NCBI GenBank assembly: GCA_009792885.1
Contig: WMCF01000015.1
Coordinates: 5,347,076 to 5,411,075 of the forward strand
Direction of reading: 5' to 3'
Length of the DNA: 64,000 nucleotides
DNA from: Eremophila alpestris peregrina
Taxonomy: Eukaryota > Chordata > Aves > Passeriformes > Alaudidae
Below, piece after piece: positions 23,130 through 35,782 of this stretch (within the stretch, counting starts at the first letter, position 1; each line of letters opens with the position of its first letter). The notes under the pieces were generated by a model. That model saw only the letters and a program-made list of their open reading frames with translations. It did no database searches and was not told the origin of the DNA. The position numbers and the translations under genes are program-made.

Positions 23130-23749
23130 TAGTGTCATCCAAAAGGAATCTAGCTTCCATGTTTTAAAAGGCTCCATGATGCAAACCAAAGCTTCATTGG
23201 CCAGCAGGTCAAGGGAGGTGATTCTGTCACTTTGTCCTGGTGAGACTCTACTTGGAGTGCTGCATCCAGCACTGGGGTCCTCAGTATGGGAAGAACATGG
23301 ACCTGTTGAAGTAGATCCAGAGGAGGGCAATAAAAATGATCAGAGGTCTGGACCACCCCTCCCATGAAGAAAAGCTAAGAGGATTGGGATAGCCCAGTCA
23401 GGAGAAGAGAAGGCTCCAGGGAAACAGTATTGTGACCTTTCACTATCTAAAGGGGGATTACAAGAAAGACAAGGACACACTTTTTAGTAGGACCTCTTGT
23501 GATAAGACAAGAGGTAGTGGTTTTAAACTAAAAGAGGGTAGATACAAGGAAGAAATATTTTATTAAAAGAGAGGTGAAACACTGGAGAAGTTGCCCAGAG
23601 GAGTGGTGGATACCTCAATCCTGGAAATATTCAAGGCTGGAGCAAACTGATCTAGTTGATTACGTCCCTGCTGGCTGCAGGGGCTTGGACTTGATGAATT
23701 TCAAAAGTCCTTTGCAACCCAAACCAGTCTATGATTCTATGATTCTATA
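23130..23749 (+). mobile_element. CR1 LINE, 5'-truncated 3' end
   Basis: The sequence follows the 3' part of the avian CR1 consensus from the last part of ORF2 through the short 3' UTR. Landmarks are CTGCATCCAGCACTGGGG, GACCTGTTGAAG, AAAATGATCAGAGG, TATCTAAAGGGG, GGTTTTAAACTAAAAGAGGG and CAACCCAAACCAGTCTATG. It ends in about two and a half ATTCTATG units at 23730-23749, the hallmark 3' end of CR1, which is copied from its 3' end and is nearly always 5'-truncated. The left edge is approximate. This is the youngest-looking CR1 in the window, yet its coding part is broken. Confidence 0.95.
23197..23560 (+). pseudogene. CR1 ORF2 reverse transcriptase C-terminus, broken
   Basis: Translation shows the C-terminal end of the CR1 endonuclease/reverse transcriptase polyprotein. 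One frame gives LASRSREVILSLC (23197-23235); a frameshift near 23235 then moves to another frame giving HWGPQYGKNMDLL and, further on, YLKGDYKKDKDTLFSR and FKLKEGR. In-frame stops lie at 23312-23314 and 23390-23392. It lies downstream of the catalytic palm, so no active-site motif is present. Non-functional remnant. Confidence 0.85.
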
Positions 23750-25329
23750 CTAGCTAGGGGCAGTCAGGAGATTCCCCTCAAAGTAGCACTCCCAATCTAA
23801 ACTAAAACACTAATAGAGACCTGTCTGTAAACATCTCCTTCTCCTCTCTTCTGATTTTGGAAGTATATTCTGCTTGTGGTTCACTGTATGTATTCATTAA
23901 TCTCCAGAGACATTTCTGTCCTCTGACAGGAGTAGTCATTGGGATAGAAAAAAATTAGAGCTCTGAGCAGATGAGTATATCAGTGTCTTTGTAAGATATG
24001 TTTGTGGTTGCCCAAGTCCATTACCCAAATTACAGATTTACATCAAAGAAGTTATTGTAAGCAACATTCTTCAGGCGAAGTTCAGCCCAATCTCCAGAAA
24101 ATGAATTGTCAGCACTTGTATGACTGTGCAAGTGGCTTCTCTTGCCACACTGAATACTTGCCACCTTTTGCCATCTCTCTGTATAAAAGAGTGTGTATGT
24201 GCTTTACTGATTTCATAAGTCACTGTGTTCTCAACACACTTCGTTCATAGCTTCTCTGTTTTACATGTGGTGACAGAGCAAAGGGAGGATGAAGGGTTAA
24301 GCAGTTTCCAAAGGCTGCTGTTTAACAATGGTTGTCCTTCTGAATCATGGATTAGCAAATAATCATTTGTTCTGATGATGTAATATTTGTAACTTACAGT
24401 AAGGTAACTGAAGGGAGGAGTTCTGCGAAAATTGGTTTGAACTGGTCTCTCTGGTTTATGATTCTTCCTGTTCCCCTGCTCATGCACTGGCTTAGTCTTA
24501 CTCAGTAAACACGTTTGTTTCCTAATTCTCCTTCAGACTTCAATTTGCAAGCATCTTGGAGAAATCCTGCTTTCAAACCCAAAGTCATTTAAAGAAAGAA
24601 AAAAAAGAGGGATTTTAGCACCAAAAAGCAAAAAATCCCCACTGATTTACTTTCCCATTGCATTCTAACTCAGCATAAAATTAACTCCCTGGAGACTGCT
24701 GATAAATACATTCATCTTTCTAAGCTCTCATCTGGCTAAGAATCTCCTGTATACCACGGGTACCTTTTTAAAGCAGCTTCTGAAAGGCTATGCTAAATGT
24801 GACATATTGTTACTAGAGGTAAAAAAATACCAAAAAAATCGATTATATTAATATATTTGCTACTGAGAACATATAATATTTAAAACACTTTTAGACTGCG
24901 GGTGAAATTTTTCTGATTAAAGTTGTGAATGAAAGTTACTTTTTCATTAGGGCTGCAGACTTTCTCAGGAATACCTTGAATACGTACTGAAAAATCCTGA
25001 AACGGAATTCTACTTTTTTTTTCCTGATTCTTCACACCTTGCCTACCACAGAGAAGTGAGTAGGAGTAAGGATTTTCTCATCACCTCATACTTATTCACC
25101 CTATCAGTGACCATTGTTGAAAAATCAACCATTGTCATCTGTTGTCATACCATAACATGTAAAACAGATGGTTACTTTCAAGTATCATATACCAATACAG
25201 AGAGCATTTCTGCTAATGAAGATTAATCAATATTTACTTTCTAAGGATAGCATAGTGTGCCTCTGATTGTGTGCAATAAAATAAAGCATATGTGAAAGAC
25301 TGGTTGGGTTCAAGATGAATAATCACACT
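23750..25329. other. Non-coding stretch, nothing certain
   Basis: The part at 24640-24830 has a conserved-element texture (no homopolymers, mixed ATTA and CAGC words) but is not strong enough to list. No gene or recognised repeat. Confidence 0.45.
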
Positions 25330-25590
25330 TAGACCGTGGAGTGGACAGGAAGGAGGAAACCATTATTCTGCATGACGGATTGTGTTTGTGGATTTGACAG
25401 TTGCAGGATGGATATTCCTGGCAAGTGCCAAGCCACCTCCTCTGCATCCGGCTGGAATGTGTCTCAACTTACAAACCACCTTGATTACGTAGTCCTGACC
25501 ACAGTCCACTGCTGACTCGAATGTATTATCTGTAATAGCACCATGACATCTCTTCTTATCATCACATAAGAGATTTTTTGCTAATCAGGT
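25330..25590. promoter_or_regulatory. Candidate conserved non-coding element
   Basis: Balanced composition with several isolated CpGs (GACCGTGG, TGACGGATTG, CATCCGGC, TTACGTAG, ACTCGAAT) in a CpG-poor setting, and no open frame. Judgement from texture only. Confidence 0.25.
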
Positions 25591-27999
25591 GAAGTGGACT
25601 TTTACAAGAAATTCAGTGAAATCAGTACCAGCCTCATGCCACCAACAAGAAGCATCAGAGCTGCTTTTTTTACTATCACAGTTTATAAATTGCTTTCCCA
25701 GCTGAACTTTGAAGATTATGTGTACTATTCAAAAGAAGGGCAAGTTAACTCCAAAAACAAGTGCAGTGAGCATACATGTAGGATTATGTGAGAACATTTC
25801 CAAACTGTGAAACAACTCAAATAGATTGGCATGCAATGATGCATAGGTCAATCAAGTCACAGCATGCTTCTGTTTAGTTTAATGGTAGATGCTCTAACAT
25901 TTTTAGTTGTATAGTGCATAGTCAAACAGTATTGCAAATGGATTTTGTGTGTGTGTGTTCTTCAGCTCACATTCTACTAAAAAAATGTAAAGTTTTAATT
26001 TTTGTTTCTTTTTTTTTTTTTTGTTCTTTTTTATTTTTTCCCTTGAAGGAAAAAAATAAAATAAGGTTGAATAAGTCTCTGGTTACCTTCTTACTATTGT
26101 TAGAAAACACTTTGATAAACAGCTATACTTAATATCCATTTAGACTTTGTTGACCTTGAAGTTTTCTGAAGAGTATTCATCATATCCTTAAGTACTTAGC
26201 TTATTTTTGCATCTTAAAGCCAAATTACTTGGGTAATATCCAGCAGTTAGTGGTATTGCACTACCCCACTGACCCATTACCAGCAAAGATCACTGGAATT
26301 TCTCATTGCTTTCCAACTGTTCCCTCAGGCTTTAAGATGCGAACTAGTAGCTGAATGGCCTTCTTGTTGCTGAAAAAGAAAAGCTGGTTGAAGTTAGGAG
26401 CATGGTTCATGTTAAATATAATTTCTGAATTTGTTTCAGTTTTGAGTCATAACTGACCAAAATATTTTAAAAACTGCCACAAAATAAGAAGTTTTATTTT
26501 AAAAAAAAATTGATTTGGAGGGGAATTTGCATTTCAACCCCAAATTTCTCATTGTTAGTAACAGTTAGAGATATTTGTTTATTTTTATGGCTTCAGTGTG
26601 GAAGTCCATAATAAACCACATGCCATAGCATATTATTTGAACCAGAATTGCAGGATAATGGAAAGATAGAGTAAACAGCTGGCTTCTCTAATTTGTATGT
26701 TGAATGTTTACGTGCTCCTCTTGTTAAGTACCAAACTGTTTCATCAGAACAAAAACATGAGATACTTTGATCTGGAAAATAAGGTAAGATGTTTCAATGA
26801 TACACTGCAGTCACAATTCATTCTACCTAACGTTAATCACCCATGTAAGGCATGTAAATTAGAGGTTAGTCATCTCAGACTCCCTCTAATGTCGCAGGAG
26901 GATGATGGGCACTTTCTCAGGGTGGCAGGGAGACTTCGTGGCTCCACAGGAGTGGAGAGAGCCAGGGTGCCTGAGCTGTAACACTGGTACCTCAGCAGTG
27001 GAGCTGAGCACAGGCTCAGGCACTACCTCATACCTCCTGCTTTCCAAAACAAATCAATGAACTAGTGTAATTATTCCTACTTCCTAATTTATTTTGGGGA
27101 GGGGTTTTCTTTGGTGAGAAAAATAAGTAAAATCTTTCTGATTCCACAAAAACTTCTATATCATTAGAAAGCAAAGTGCATTTGCTCCAAATCTTCACAT
27201 CAGCTTTACCTGTGAGAAGCACAAAAGAGCCATATTACCAATTCATGGAGGAAAAGGTGTGCTTTCATTCTTCAGCAAACTATTTATGACTTCAGAAATA
27301 GGCTTTAACAGGATCTGGAAAGATCCAAGTCAACTTGCTCTTTGGCCCACAGGCAGGTCAGGCAGAAGTGATGATTTTGAGGGGAAAAAATGGGGAGATT
27401 AGAAAGACATCTGAATTGCAAGAATGATTTAGCAAGAGGCACATAAATCCCTTACGTGGTCTTCTTAGTTTTCTCTGAATTAAGTTGGTTTTTTTGTTAC
27501 AGAAATGAGAACTCAGAGAACTAGATTATTGCAAGCCTATTAGAACACCAACATTATGGGATATTGCAGATACATATATCTGCCATATTGAGCAAAAATT
27601 AAGGGCAATGGATCAAGGATATAACATAAGGTGTCAAGGATAAGGAAGCCTCAATGCCTAAAAGGAATCTAGAAATTCCTAGAACCATGGGCCATGGGTA
27701 AAACCTGTAGGAAAGATCATCCACAGTAACTCCCATCTCAAAATGGAACTATTGCAAATACTGAAGCATCTCAGCTGGGCCTTTTCCAGCTGAGAGACAG
27801 TTGGAGTCCTCCAGAGATGGAGAACCCATAGCTGCTGTAGTTTTTGTAGAGTAATTTTGAACATATTAGTCATTTCAAAATCAAAGATTGATGCACAATG
27901 GAGAAAGAAGTTGTTGTTGCATCCCTGCTCCCATACAAAAATTTTGAGGACCCTAGAGGTAGAAGCAGGAAAAGATGAGAGACTGCCCCCATTCCCTTA
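25591..27999. other. AT-rich non-coding stretch with poly-T tract
   Basis: A T-rich tract lies at about 25998-26040. At 26697-26981 a 94-codon frame has no recognisable domain. No recognised repeats or RNA genes. Confidence 0.5.
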
Positions 28000-28600
28000 G
28001 TTCCCCTCAGTTTGATCTCAGAATCTCTTTTCCTCCTGATCTTTCAGATCTACATAGTTGTACTTCCTCAGAGGACTCCACCAACTCCCAATTAATCTGA
28101 TGTGTCTTTTTCCTGAGGGAAAATTTCCTCCCCTGGTAAAATTCCCATATCTTACACTTGGCTCTTCTAATTGTTGATTATGTCCTGACTTCTCCTAACC
28201 CTCCCTCCACTCTTCTGCAGAAAATCCCTCCAACTTTAGCTTCCCACACTTCCTCTCTCATCCCTCCAGATTAATTCCCTAACTTCCAGAAACTTAAAGC
28301 TCCAATTTTTCCTGTCCATCCAACTTGAGCTTTCACTTATTTTCTCTCATTTGGACTCCCTTGCTCAAGCTTTCTGGCTCCTGCCAACCCTTCCTTTCCC
28401 CACACAGAGGTGACTCTCCCATGCTGTTTCCATCTTCTGCTGTCGCCATCATTTCAGAAACACAGCTTCCACAGAATATAAGATCATTCTCTGCCTTAAC
28501 TCTTCCTGCTTTCCGGATTTCACCAGGATTTTCTCTGCTTTGGCAGGAATCTAAAGACCTCACATCCTTCACCAAGAATCCACTTTGGTGTTTCCTTAGT
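28000..28600. repeat. Pyrimidine-rich (C/T) block
   Basis: For about 600 bases the plus strand is strongly enriched in C and T (for example CTCCTAACCCTCCCTCCACT), with AG breaks. The composition produces open frames on both strands at 28325-28648 that look proline/serine/phenylalanine-rich and are not convincing genes. It is not a tandem repeat. Possibly an old, drifted simple-sequence tract. Confidence 0.5.
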
Positions 28601-31299
28601 ATTTACATCCATGAAAAAGAGAAAAGAGAGAATCCATGGATACTGTAGAATATAATCTTCTTGCCCTCACTCATTGTGAATAATTTAAAGTCATTGACCA
28701 CAAAACAGATCACCTATAATAGAGATTAAATGGGAAATGTATGGGTCAAGAAAGAAAGTGGACCTAGAAAACAGAAAAATTATATAACCAGATTAAAAAA
28801 CTGCTGGGCTGTTGGTTAAGATGGAAAAGAACTCAAATCAGCATGACTGAGTCTTACCAAGAATAACTAGAAACAAATGCAGTTTTTAGCCTGTGTAGCT
28901 GGGCATGGGGGTGGAAAACAGAACCTGTGGATGGGGCTTTACATGCACATAAGGAAGGTCAGGCATCCAAGACAGGGTTGAAATCTACATTTTCAGCCTA
29001 CTCACCATTCAGGAACTTTCAGACACTTTGCAGTGAAAATGCAAATACGAAGATGAAGATGGGTCTTACTTCACATTCAGATCAGAACTTGGAAGGTGTT
29101 TACATCTCCTCTTCAGGTTAGCATACTTCTAACATGGGCTGGTGATGGAAATGTTTCTCTTTATTTAGTTGATTTAGTCTATTTAGTGGAAGTAAAACTG
29201 TAGAGCACAAAGTGGGAGACCAGAATTTAATTTCCTCCACTCTTTCAAGTATCGAATGTCCTACTTGTCTGAGTTGAATTGAAAGGGAGTTGAACATAAA
29301 GTGTAGAATTGGGTTTCTGCCCAAAATTGCTTTGTACAGTCTGCAGAGTGATGTACCTCTGTGGAGGTGCCTGTCTATTGACGTTTTATTGACTTTTGAG
29401 GGGTTTTGTAACATTAATAAAACTTGAAGAGAAAAAGTAGGCTGTGAATCAAACCCCGTCTCTTCCTTTCTAAGCAATGTAATCCCTGAGAAGAGGACAT
29501 TTTCCTTGGAAAAGTGTTGGTTTCAACCTCTTCAGTTAGACCAAAGTGTTGAATCTGAGCCTAACTTCCTAAGCAAATGACTTAACCAAAGAATTTTGTA
29601 TGAAAGGTGGGTGGCAGATCCTCCTCCACTGTCTGTTCTAAAAATCACCCACAAATCATTTTCCAAGGAGCTTTCTGGGTGTGTGTAGGGTGTTTTTTTT
29701 GAGAATGTCTGCAGGATTGAGCTCCTCAGGAGACTTCAGCAGAGAAATGCCTTGATTCATAGGTGGGAGATAACTATCAAGCTGCTTAAATTGTTCTGGG
29801 CATGTGCCAAAGCCGTGCTCTGGACACCCAGAAGAGCTGAAGCTCAGACAGGCAGGTGCCTTCAGCAAGATTCAAATAAAGCACCTTAGCACTTATGGTG
29901 CAAACAAGGAGAATTTCACCAAAGAAAGAAAAGACCCATTTTCCCTATAACATTTGCCCCATTGACGTACTCAAAACTCCCATTATAAAATTTACTTTCA
30001 TGCTTAAAATTACACCACTGACACCTTGCTGAACTAAATACATAGACTACTATTTCCTGGAGTGCATTTGGGATTTACAGAGTAGATATTTCACTGTCTA
30101 AGGCCCCCAAGGATCCCCCATTTCTGGGCATGCTTGGACCATTTCTAATGCATATCAGCAGCACTAGGTTCAACACAGGGCAGAGCTGCCACTGTCACTT
30201 TAATTCAAAAACACTGGTGTAGGAGAAGCAGTGCTGGTGGTGGTGGTGGAATCCACTTTCTGCACACTAGCCTACAGGATTGGCTGCCTACACAACCATG
30301 GATGACCCAGGTTCATTGAATTCTGAAGACTGCAAGCAGAAGAGCAGATAACCCTGGTGAAGCCATGGTGTTATCTGGCAAAACTTTTATAATAAGGTAA
30401 TTAGTGAGTTTTTTCATGGTTTTCCTAATGAAGTATATATTTTGGAGGAGTTATGGACGTTTTTCCTGCCCCTGTTTGGCCACAAGTTACGTTAACTAAC
30501 CTTTTCTGTTCAATAGGCTTCCCTGCTCTGTGAAAGAATAACTCAATCCATCATGTCCTATTCCAAATGGATGGCAACTGCACCACAGCCACCTACCCCC
30601 GTCTGTGACTAGGATGAATTTAGCCCACTGCCACTGAAAAGGGCAAACAGTGACAGCAGCTGTCTGTGGGACAGGATGATAACAAAGTGCGAATAACAAG
30701 CCTCCTTTTCACGTAGATATTATGCAGATTATTCTTATTTGGTAACACTTGGAGTATACTGAGAAACTTAAACACATGCTCTTTGGTTAAGTAAACTATG
30801 AAAGAATATGGGAACCCAAAAGAACTGTTAAAAAAAAAAAAAGCTCAACCTTATTGCCAGATTGGATTCAAAAATCTGCAAAGCTGGTGAAGGTAGGCTG
30901 GAGAAAACAAAAGGCAGCAATGCTATCTATGACACAAGTAGAAAAATAGGAAACTCAGCACAGGGTTTAAAGATGTCTGTGGAGGTGGGTGAGTCATTGT
31001 TGCTCACACTTTGAAGTGAAGGAGACAAGCCTGTGCGTCACATATTATTTCCTCTTAATCTGCAGAGAACAGGCCATCCCAAGCCATTGATGGAAGCCAA
31101 ACACTTGGAGCACAAACAAAACGTGACTGGACATGGGTTTCTCTTAGTCAGGCATCCTGGGAGCCCAGAACCGCAAGTCAGACTCTGTCAGCAGTTGAAA
31201 TACCTTTGGTTTACAGGTTAACAACCTGGCGATAAAATGAACTGTGGCTGAAACTAAGTCTACGTGGGCCTGATGTAATTAGGAGCCAAGTTTCATACC
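28601..31299. other. Non-coding stretch, nothing recognised
   Basis: The 119-codon minus frame at 29118-29477 and others show no domain. A short poly-A run lies near 30829-30842. A GGT repeat of about five units lies near 30235-30249. Confidence 0.5.
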
Positions 31300-31365
31300 G
31301 CTATAGGGCTGATACTACACCCACTGAAGTCAATGATAATCTTTCCATGAATAACAGAGGCAGAT
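31300..31365. repeat. Dispersed palindromic repeat, copy E (decayed)
   Basis: Contains CCCACTGAAGTCAATGATAA (31320-31339) followed by TCTTTCCATGAAT. This matches the CACTGAAGTCAATGG...CCATTGA plan of the family, with a decayed right arm. The core word is strong; the extent is uncertain. Confidence 0.4.
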
Positions 31366-32139
31366 CTTTTCATCTCTTGATGCCTGTACTTATAAAACAG
31401 GAATAACGGTACTTTCTCCTTTATTTGCAGCCTCAAAAAACATTTTACAATGAGGACTGTCTCTTTCTAGGCACGCCATGTGGCATGTAACATCTCCAGA
31501 TTTTCCTCTTATTTGGAATTTGAAGTTAGAAAAACACATCACAACTGGCATGGCATATCCAACAGATAGGATGTTTGCTGTATGCAGACTGCCACAGACT
31601 TGTGGAGATCTGAATATCTACATCTATTGCTACCAACAGAAACACTGTAAGTAAGTGCTACTGGCAGTTTTTGAAGCTCCTGTTTAAAAACTCCAGGGTT
31701 TTTATGTCTTCTTCTTTGAACTACTGAAGTAATATAAAGCTTGTGAAGGCAGCATAGAACTTTGTAGGACTCTACAAGTGCAAGGTAGACTCCCCTAACA
31801 AAGATAACTACTAAGTTGAATAAGTTGGATATGTATCTTTTATTCATACAGTGCTGTCTAAATGTGCAGCTCAATGCATTACACTCAGATCAGTCTCTAG
31901 CATGGACAGGACAGACAGCAAAAGAAAGTCTTGCATGATCTCTATTGTATTGATTCATGTTGACAATTGAGCTGGACTCTGTTTCATCTTTAGGTCTCTT
32001 ACATGAATTTATGCTTGGTTTGGTTTTTTTTTTTCCTTTCATTGGAAGCAACTCTACCTTGCACAGACTATTACTCACTGCTTTGGAAGAGATGCTGGCA
32101 AACCCTTTCGTTCACATCCTCTGTAGGGCTAGGGTCCTA
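31366..32139. other. Non-coding stretch, nothing recognised
   Basis: The 111-codon minus frame at 31539-31874 has no recognisable domain. A T run lies near 32025-32034. Confidence 0.5.
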
Positions 32140-32172
32140 TTTTTCTTTTTCTTTTTTTCTTTTCAGGTAAAT
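32140..32172 (+). promoter_or_regulatory. Recursive-splice-like site (acceptor joined to donor)
   Basis: A 24-base T/C tract (32140-32163) runs into CAG (32164-32166), immediately followed by GTAAAT (32167-32172). An acceptor directly abutting a donor is the signature of a zero-length exon used to remove very long introns in steps. The donor is sub-optimal (GTAAAT rather than GTAAGT). It would only matter if the plus strand is transcribed as an intron, which the window cannot show. Confidence 0.25.
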
Positions 32173-34580
32173 ATATGTTTACTTGCACATGATATGCTGA
32201 CAAAGCATTTTGTTACACTTTTGTAGCAAAGCCCCACACCATCAAATACCACACAAATACAAACACTACATGAAAGGATATTAAGTCTTACTAAGTCTTG
32301 AATTGACAGTCATACCCTTTCTAGGTTCTAAGCACCTTGTTAATGAATATGATTAAATAAAATTATGTTAACACTTGAGACAAATATTTCCTTAGAGTCC
32401 TGAAATGTCCTCACTTAGATCTCTAGACCCTGACAAACTGTTGTTACGTTACAGAATATTTGAAAAGTCACAATATCAGTAGAAAAGCCAGAGGTATCAG
32501 CCCTCCAGCCTTTTTAATTCGCTAAGCCATTCCATCTTGAAAACCTGATGTCTGTCCCAGTGTAACTGCACATTTTAAGGCTAGAAAATTCTCTCAAAAT
32601 TATAGACTCTTTCAGAACTTTTGTAAACTAAATACATTGTTGTTGCTCTTGGAAGAAAACAGATCCTTGGGCAACCGAGCATAGAAAATAGGGCTGAACA
32701 ACCTGTTCAGAAATCCCAACCTGCCTAAACACAGCAAGTTCCAGCTTGAAGAGGACTGATTGTGCTGAGGATGGCCTGAAGCCCACATAATGCAGCTAAC
32801 TTCCGTGTCAGTTAGTCAGGAGTTTCAGTGAGCTGGGTACACTCTTTCCTTTAAAGAGAAGGCTCCAGTCATCTGTTTGAGTCTGATTTAGTTTTGTTCA
32901 CAAAATATAAATAAGAAAAAGCAAAAGAAAAATAGTACTGAAATAACCTGGGTAGCTTTTTTTTTTCCAGTACTGTAGACATGATAATCTCTTGAGGGGC
33001 TTGTGAGGGTTTTATGGATGCCAATATCTTCTACTCCTTACTCAGAAAGGTCCCAGATGTGGAAAATTTCCATGAATCTCTCATGGTGGCAGTGGAAAAA
33101 TGTGGAAAGGGGCAAAGGGTACTGATTCACTAGAATGTTTTATTCCAAAATGACACATGGATGTAATACTGCTGGGATCGATTAAGTCACATAAACATAA
33201 AATTGGGTCAGAGAGGTAGGATGGATTTGGCTCAAAAGATCTATTAATGTTTTGAGGAAGGGGACACTGCCTCCTACTACTTCAAAATAACATGCAATGT
33301 TTTTTACATTAAATAACAGTGGTTGCTAATAAGACAGCAGGCTGGTTGAAAACACTTTCACATGACTGAAGGTAATCATGTGTTATAAACTAGCTGAGAC
33401 TGGGAAAACACTCTAGGCAGTGGTAAGCAGACAGGTAAACTTAGCCTCATGCTTTGCTTTTAGAAGTTCCAGTATGTACTGCCGCAACCAGTTTTTGTTT
33501 TGGTTTTTTTTCCCAGAGAGCCAGTCTGTAACCACAGACAAATGTTTTTCTCTGTTGAAACTCATCCTTATGGCACGACAGCCTGGCTAATTCTTGGTTA
33601 TACTACGTATGTAATGAGAATGCTTGAACATAAAAGGGATGAAAGACCAAAGTTGGAGAAATTTCTCTTGATTTTACATTCCAGAAAAGCAAAATTAGGC
33701 ATACCCAGGTCTTTTTCTTGCTTCTAGATGCTGAAACAGGGGATTTGAATGGCAGCCATTGCTGCCAGTTAGGTTTCCATATTTATTTAAGAAAGCTCTC
33801 TCTTAGTCTCCTCCTTTGTCAGTTTTTTTTTTTTTCTTTTACATATTCTCTCATACTCTGGATTGAACTCTGGTGAATAGCCCATGATATGCAGACTTTG
33901 TCTTCTAGTTTCTGTTGTCTATAATCTGTCATCTAGTTTCTGTCTTGTTCACCTTTTGTGACTAACCTGGTAAATCCTCCTTTATCTCACTTGTGTAATT
34001 GTGCCAATAAAAATTTCAACAAAATACCATTGTGTTCATGTCCTATGACTGTCTCAAAATACTTGAGTTAGCAGTTTAAGGTGTAAAAAAAATATTTGTT
34101 CTTTGCTGCTTGCCCTGAAAATTCATCCTTGACATCTGAAAGTCAAACTGCTCTTTCTCCATACATTTAAACAGCTATAAAAGTTCAGCTTTGGAAACCT
34201 GGGGCCCAGTTCAGTAAAGTACAACTATTTGCTTAATAATGGATGAGACAAGACTGATCCAGCTCACTTTTCCATGTGTGGGCTGTGCAAGGCCAGCCAG
34301 AGCTAGGGAAGTAAGAAAATTATTTTCATAAGCAGCACAGGTGAGCACAACTGGGGGAAAACATAGTCATTTCATTCTTATGAGTATTTGTGTTCCCACT
34401 TTCCATTTGGTCAAGGATCCTCTGGCTTACACAGGTGCTTACCACATTCCAGAGGGGGTTTGGAGCTTCCATTAGGAACTGAGCTGGGTATCACTGGCAG
34501 GATCATGCTTACACAGAGATGTTGTTCAGCCACACAGCTTTGCCAAAGGAGCCAATGCTCTGTTGTTTAGTCCTATTCCA
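32173..34580. other. AT-rich non-coding stretch
   Basis: A short direct repeat of TCTAGTTTCTGT occurs at 33904 and 33932 (period 28). Poly-T runs lie near 32957-32967 and 33822-33835. No gene or recognised transposon. Confidence 0.5.
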
Positions 34581-34662
34581 ACTGTCTTTACTCATAGTGA
34601 GTAATTCTTTTGAAGTCAGTGTGTCTACGCATGTGAGTAATGGCCTCAGGATCCGGCCCTTC
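34581..34662. repeat. Dispersed palindromic repeat, copy D
   Basis: TTACTCA-TAG-TGAGTAA (34588-34604) is followed by TTTTGAAGTCAGTG, CATGTGAGTAATGG and CAGGATCCGGCCCT. This is the layout I recall for one branch of the family: CTCATGTGAGTA, a TTGAAGTCAATG core, and an AGGATC(A/C)GGCCC end. The inverted repeat is exact; the assignment is from memory. Confidence 0.5.
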
Positions 34663-35660
34663 AACACTGTATGACGTGTTGCGTTTCAAATGTTTCTGCA
34701 CTGTTGTTTTTAAATCTTCGTTGCGATTCACCTACTGGAATTATCTTCTGAATAGCTTCTTTCCATGGATTCCATTATGTATATTCTTTTATTTATTACA
34801 TTTTCCCTTTGATCTGCATGCCAATCTAGATAAACTCAATAAAGATAGAATTTTAATGAACACAAGGAACTATGTGTAGCTGCAACAGCCAGTTTTACTA
34901 GTTTTATGGGTGTGCGCATTTATTTTTACTTGTGTAATATCCAGCTTGCAAGGTTACAGTGTGTGAAACACTTCATATTCATTTGATTGTTGTAAAGAAT
35001 GAGATATCTCTATAATTTTCATGATCATCATTGGTCTTTCATTTTATCTGTTTGAATATTTTTCTTCAATTATACAGATTTAAAGAAGACTGCTAAGAAA
35101 AACAAATACTAAATGGAATCATGACAAAGATCAATATTTTTCAGAGACAATACCTAGGAGTCTTTCAGAACAGAGGCTGTTAACAGTGAAAGGTCTACCA
35201 TATGGCTCCAGGTAGGTTAGAGGTGGATGTTTACAAGGTCAGGATCAAAGAAACTTAAAATTTGTTAAAAGGCAGCCTGAAGTAGAAAGAGTGGAAAACA
35301 AGCAGCAGTTTCTGGGTATCTGTGTCTTCTAGTAGAACAGAAGGGCAACAAGACTCAGAAGAACATGTGGAAAGCACACAAGGACTAAGGCTTAGATGTA
35401 GATGGACCAGAATTTTGGTATCATTTTTTACTGTTACATAACTTTTGATAAGTAATGCATGAGTTACTCAAATAAGGCAATCAACACAACCTCTTGGAGA
35501 GATGTTTTTGGATAGGTGTCATAGCCTGGCAAGTAATGATGAGGAGACAGAGGCAGCCTTCCCCAGTCCAAGGTGCAGCCATAGAGCTGTTAGAGGGACA
35601 GTTTCTATCACAACAGACAGGGGACAAGAAAAGGACCAGGTTCCAAATGTGAGAGATGTT
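34663..35660. other. AT-rich non-coding stretch, nothing recognised
   Basis: No gene or repeat identified. Confidence 0.55.
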
Positions 35661-35782
35661 TAAAAAAAAAAAAACAACCTAAAAAACCAAAAACAAACAA
35701 ACAAACCATCCAGCAAAACAAACAAACAAACAAAAAACAAACAAACAAAAATAAAAAAGAAAGAAAAAGAAAAAGGGAAACA
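35661..35782. repeat. A-rich tract with (AAAC)n
   Basis: About 120 bases. A 13-base A run leads into many AAAC units in two blocks, then AAAG/AAAT-like units. The minus-strand frames across it translate to phenylalanine-rich low complexity, so they are not genes. It may have grown from an A tail, but no retroposon body is visible on its left. Confidence 0.9.

Noticed and set aside
23176..23367. 63-codon plus frame
   Set aside because: It is part of the CR1 ORF2 remnant read in and out of frame, not a separate gene.
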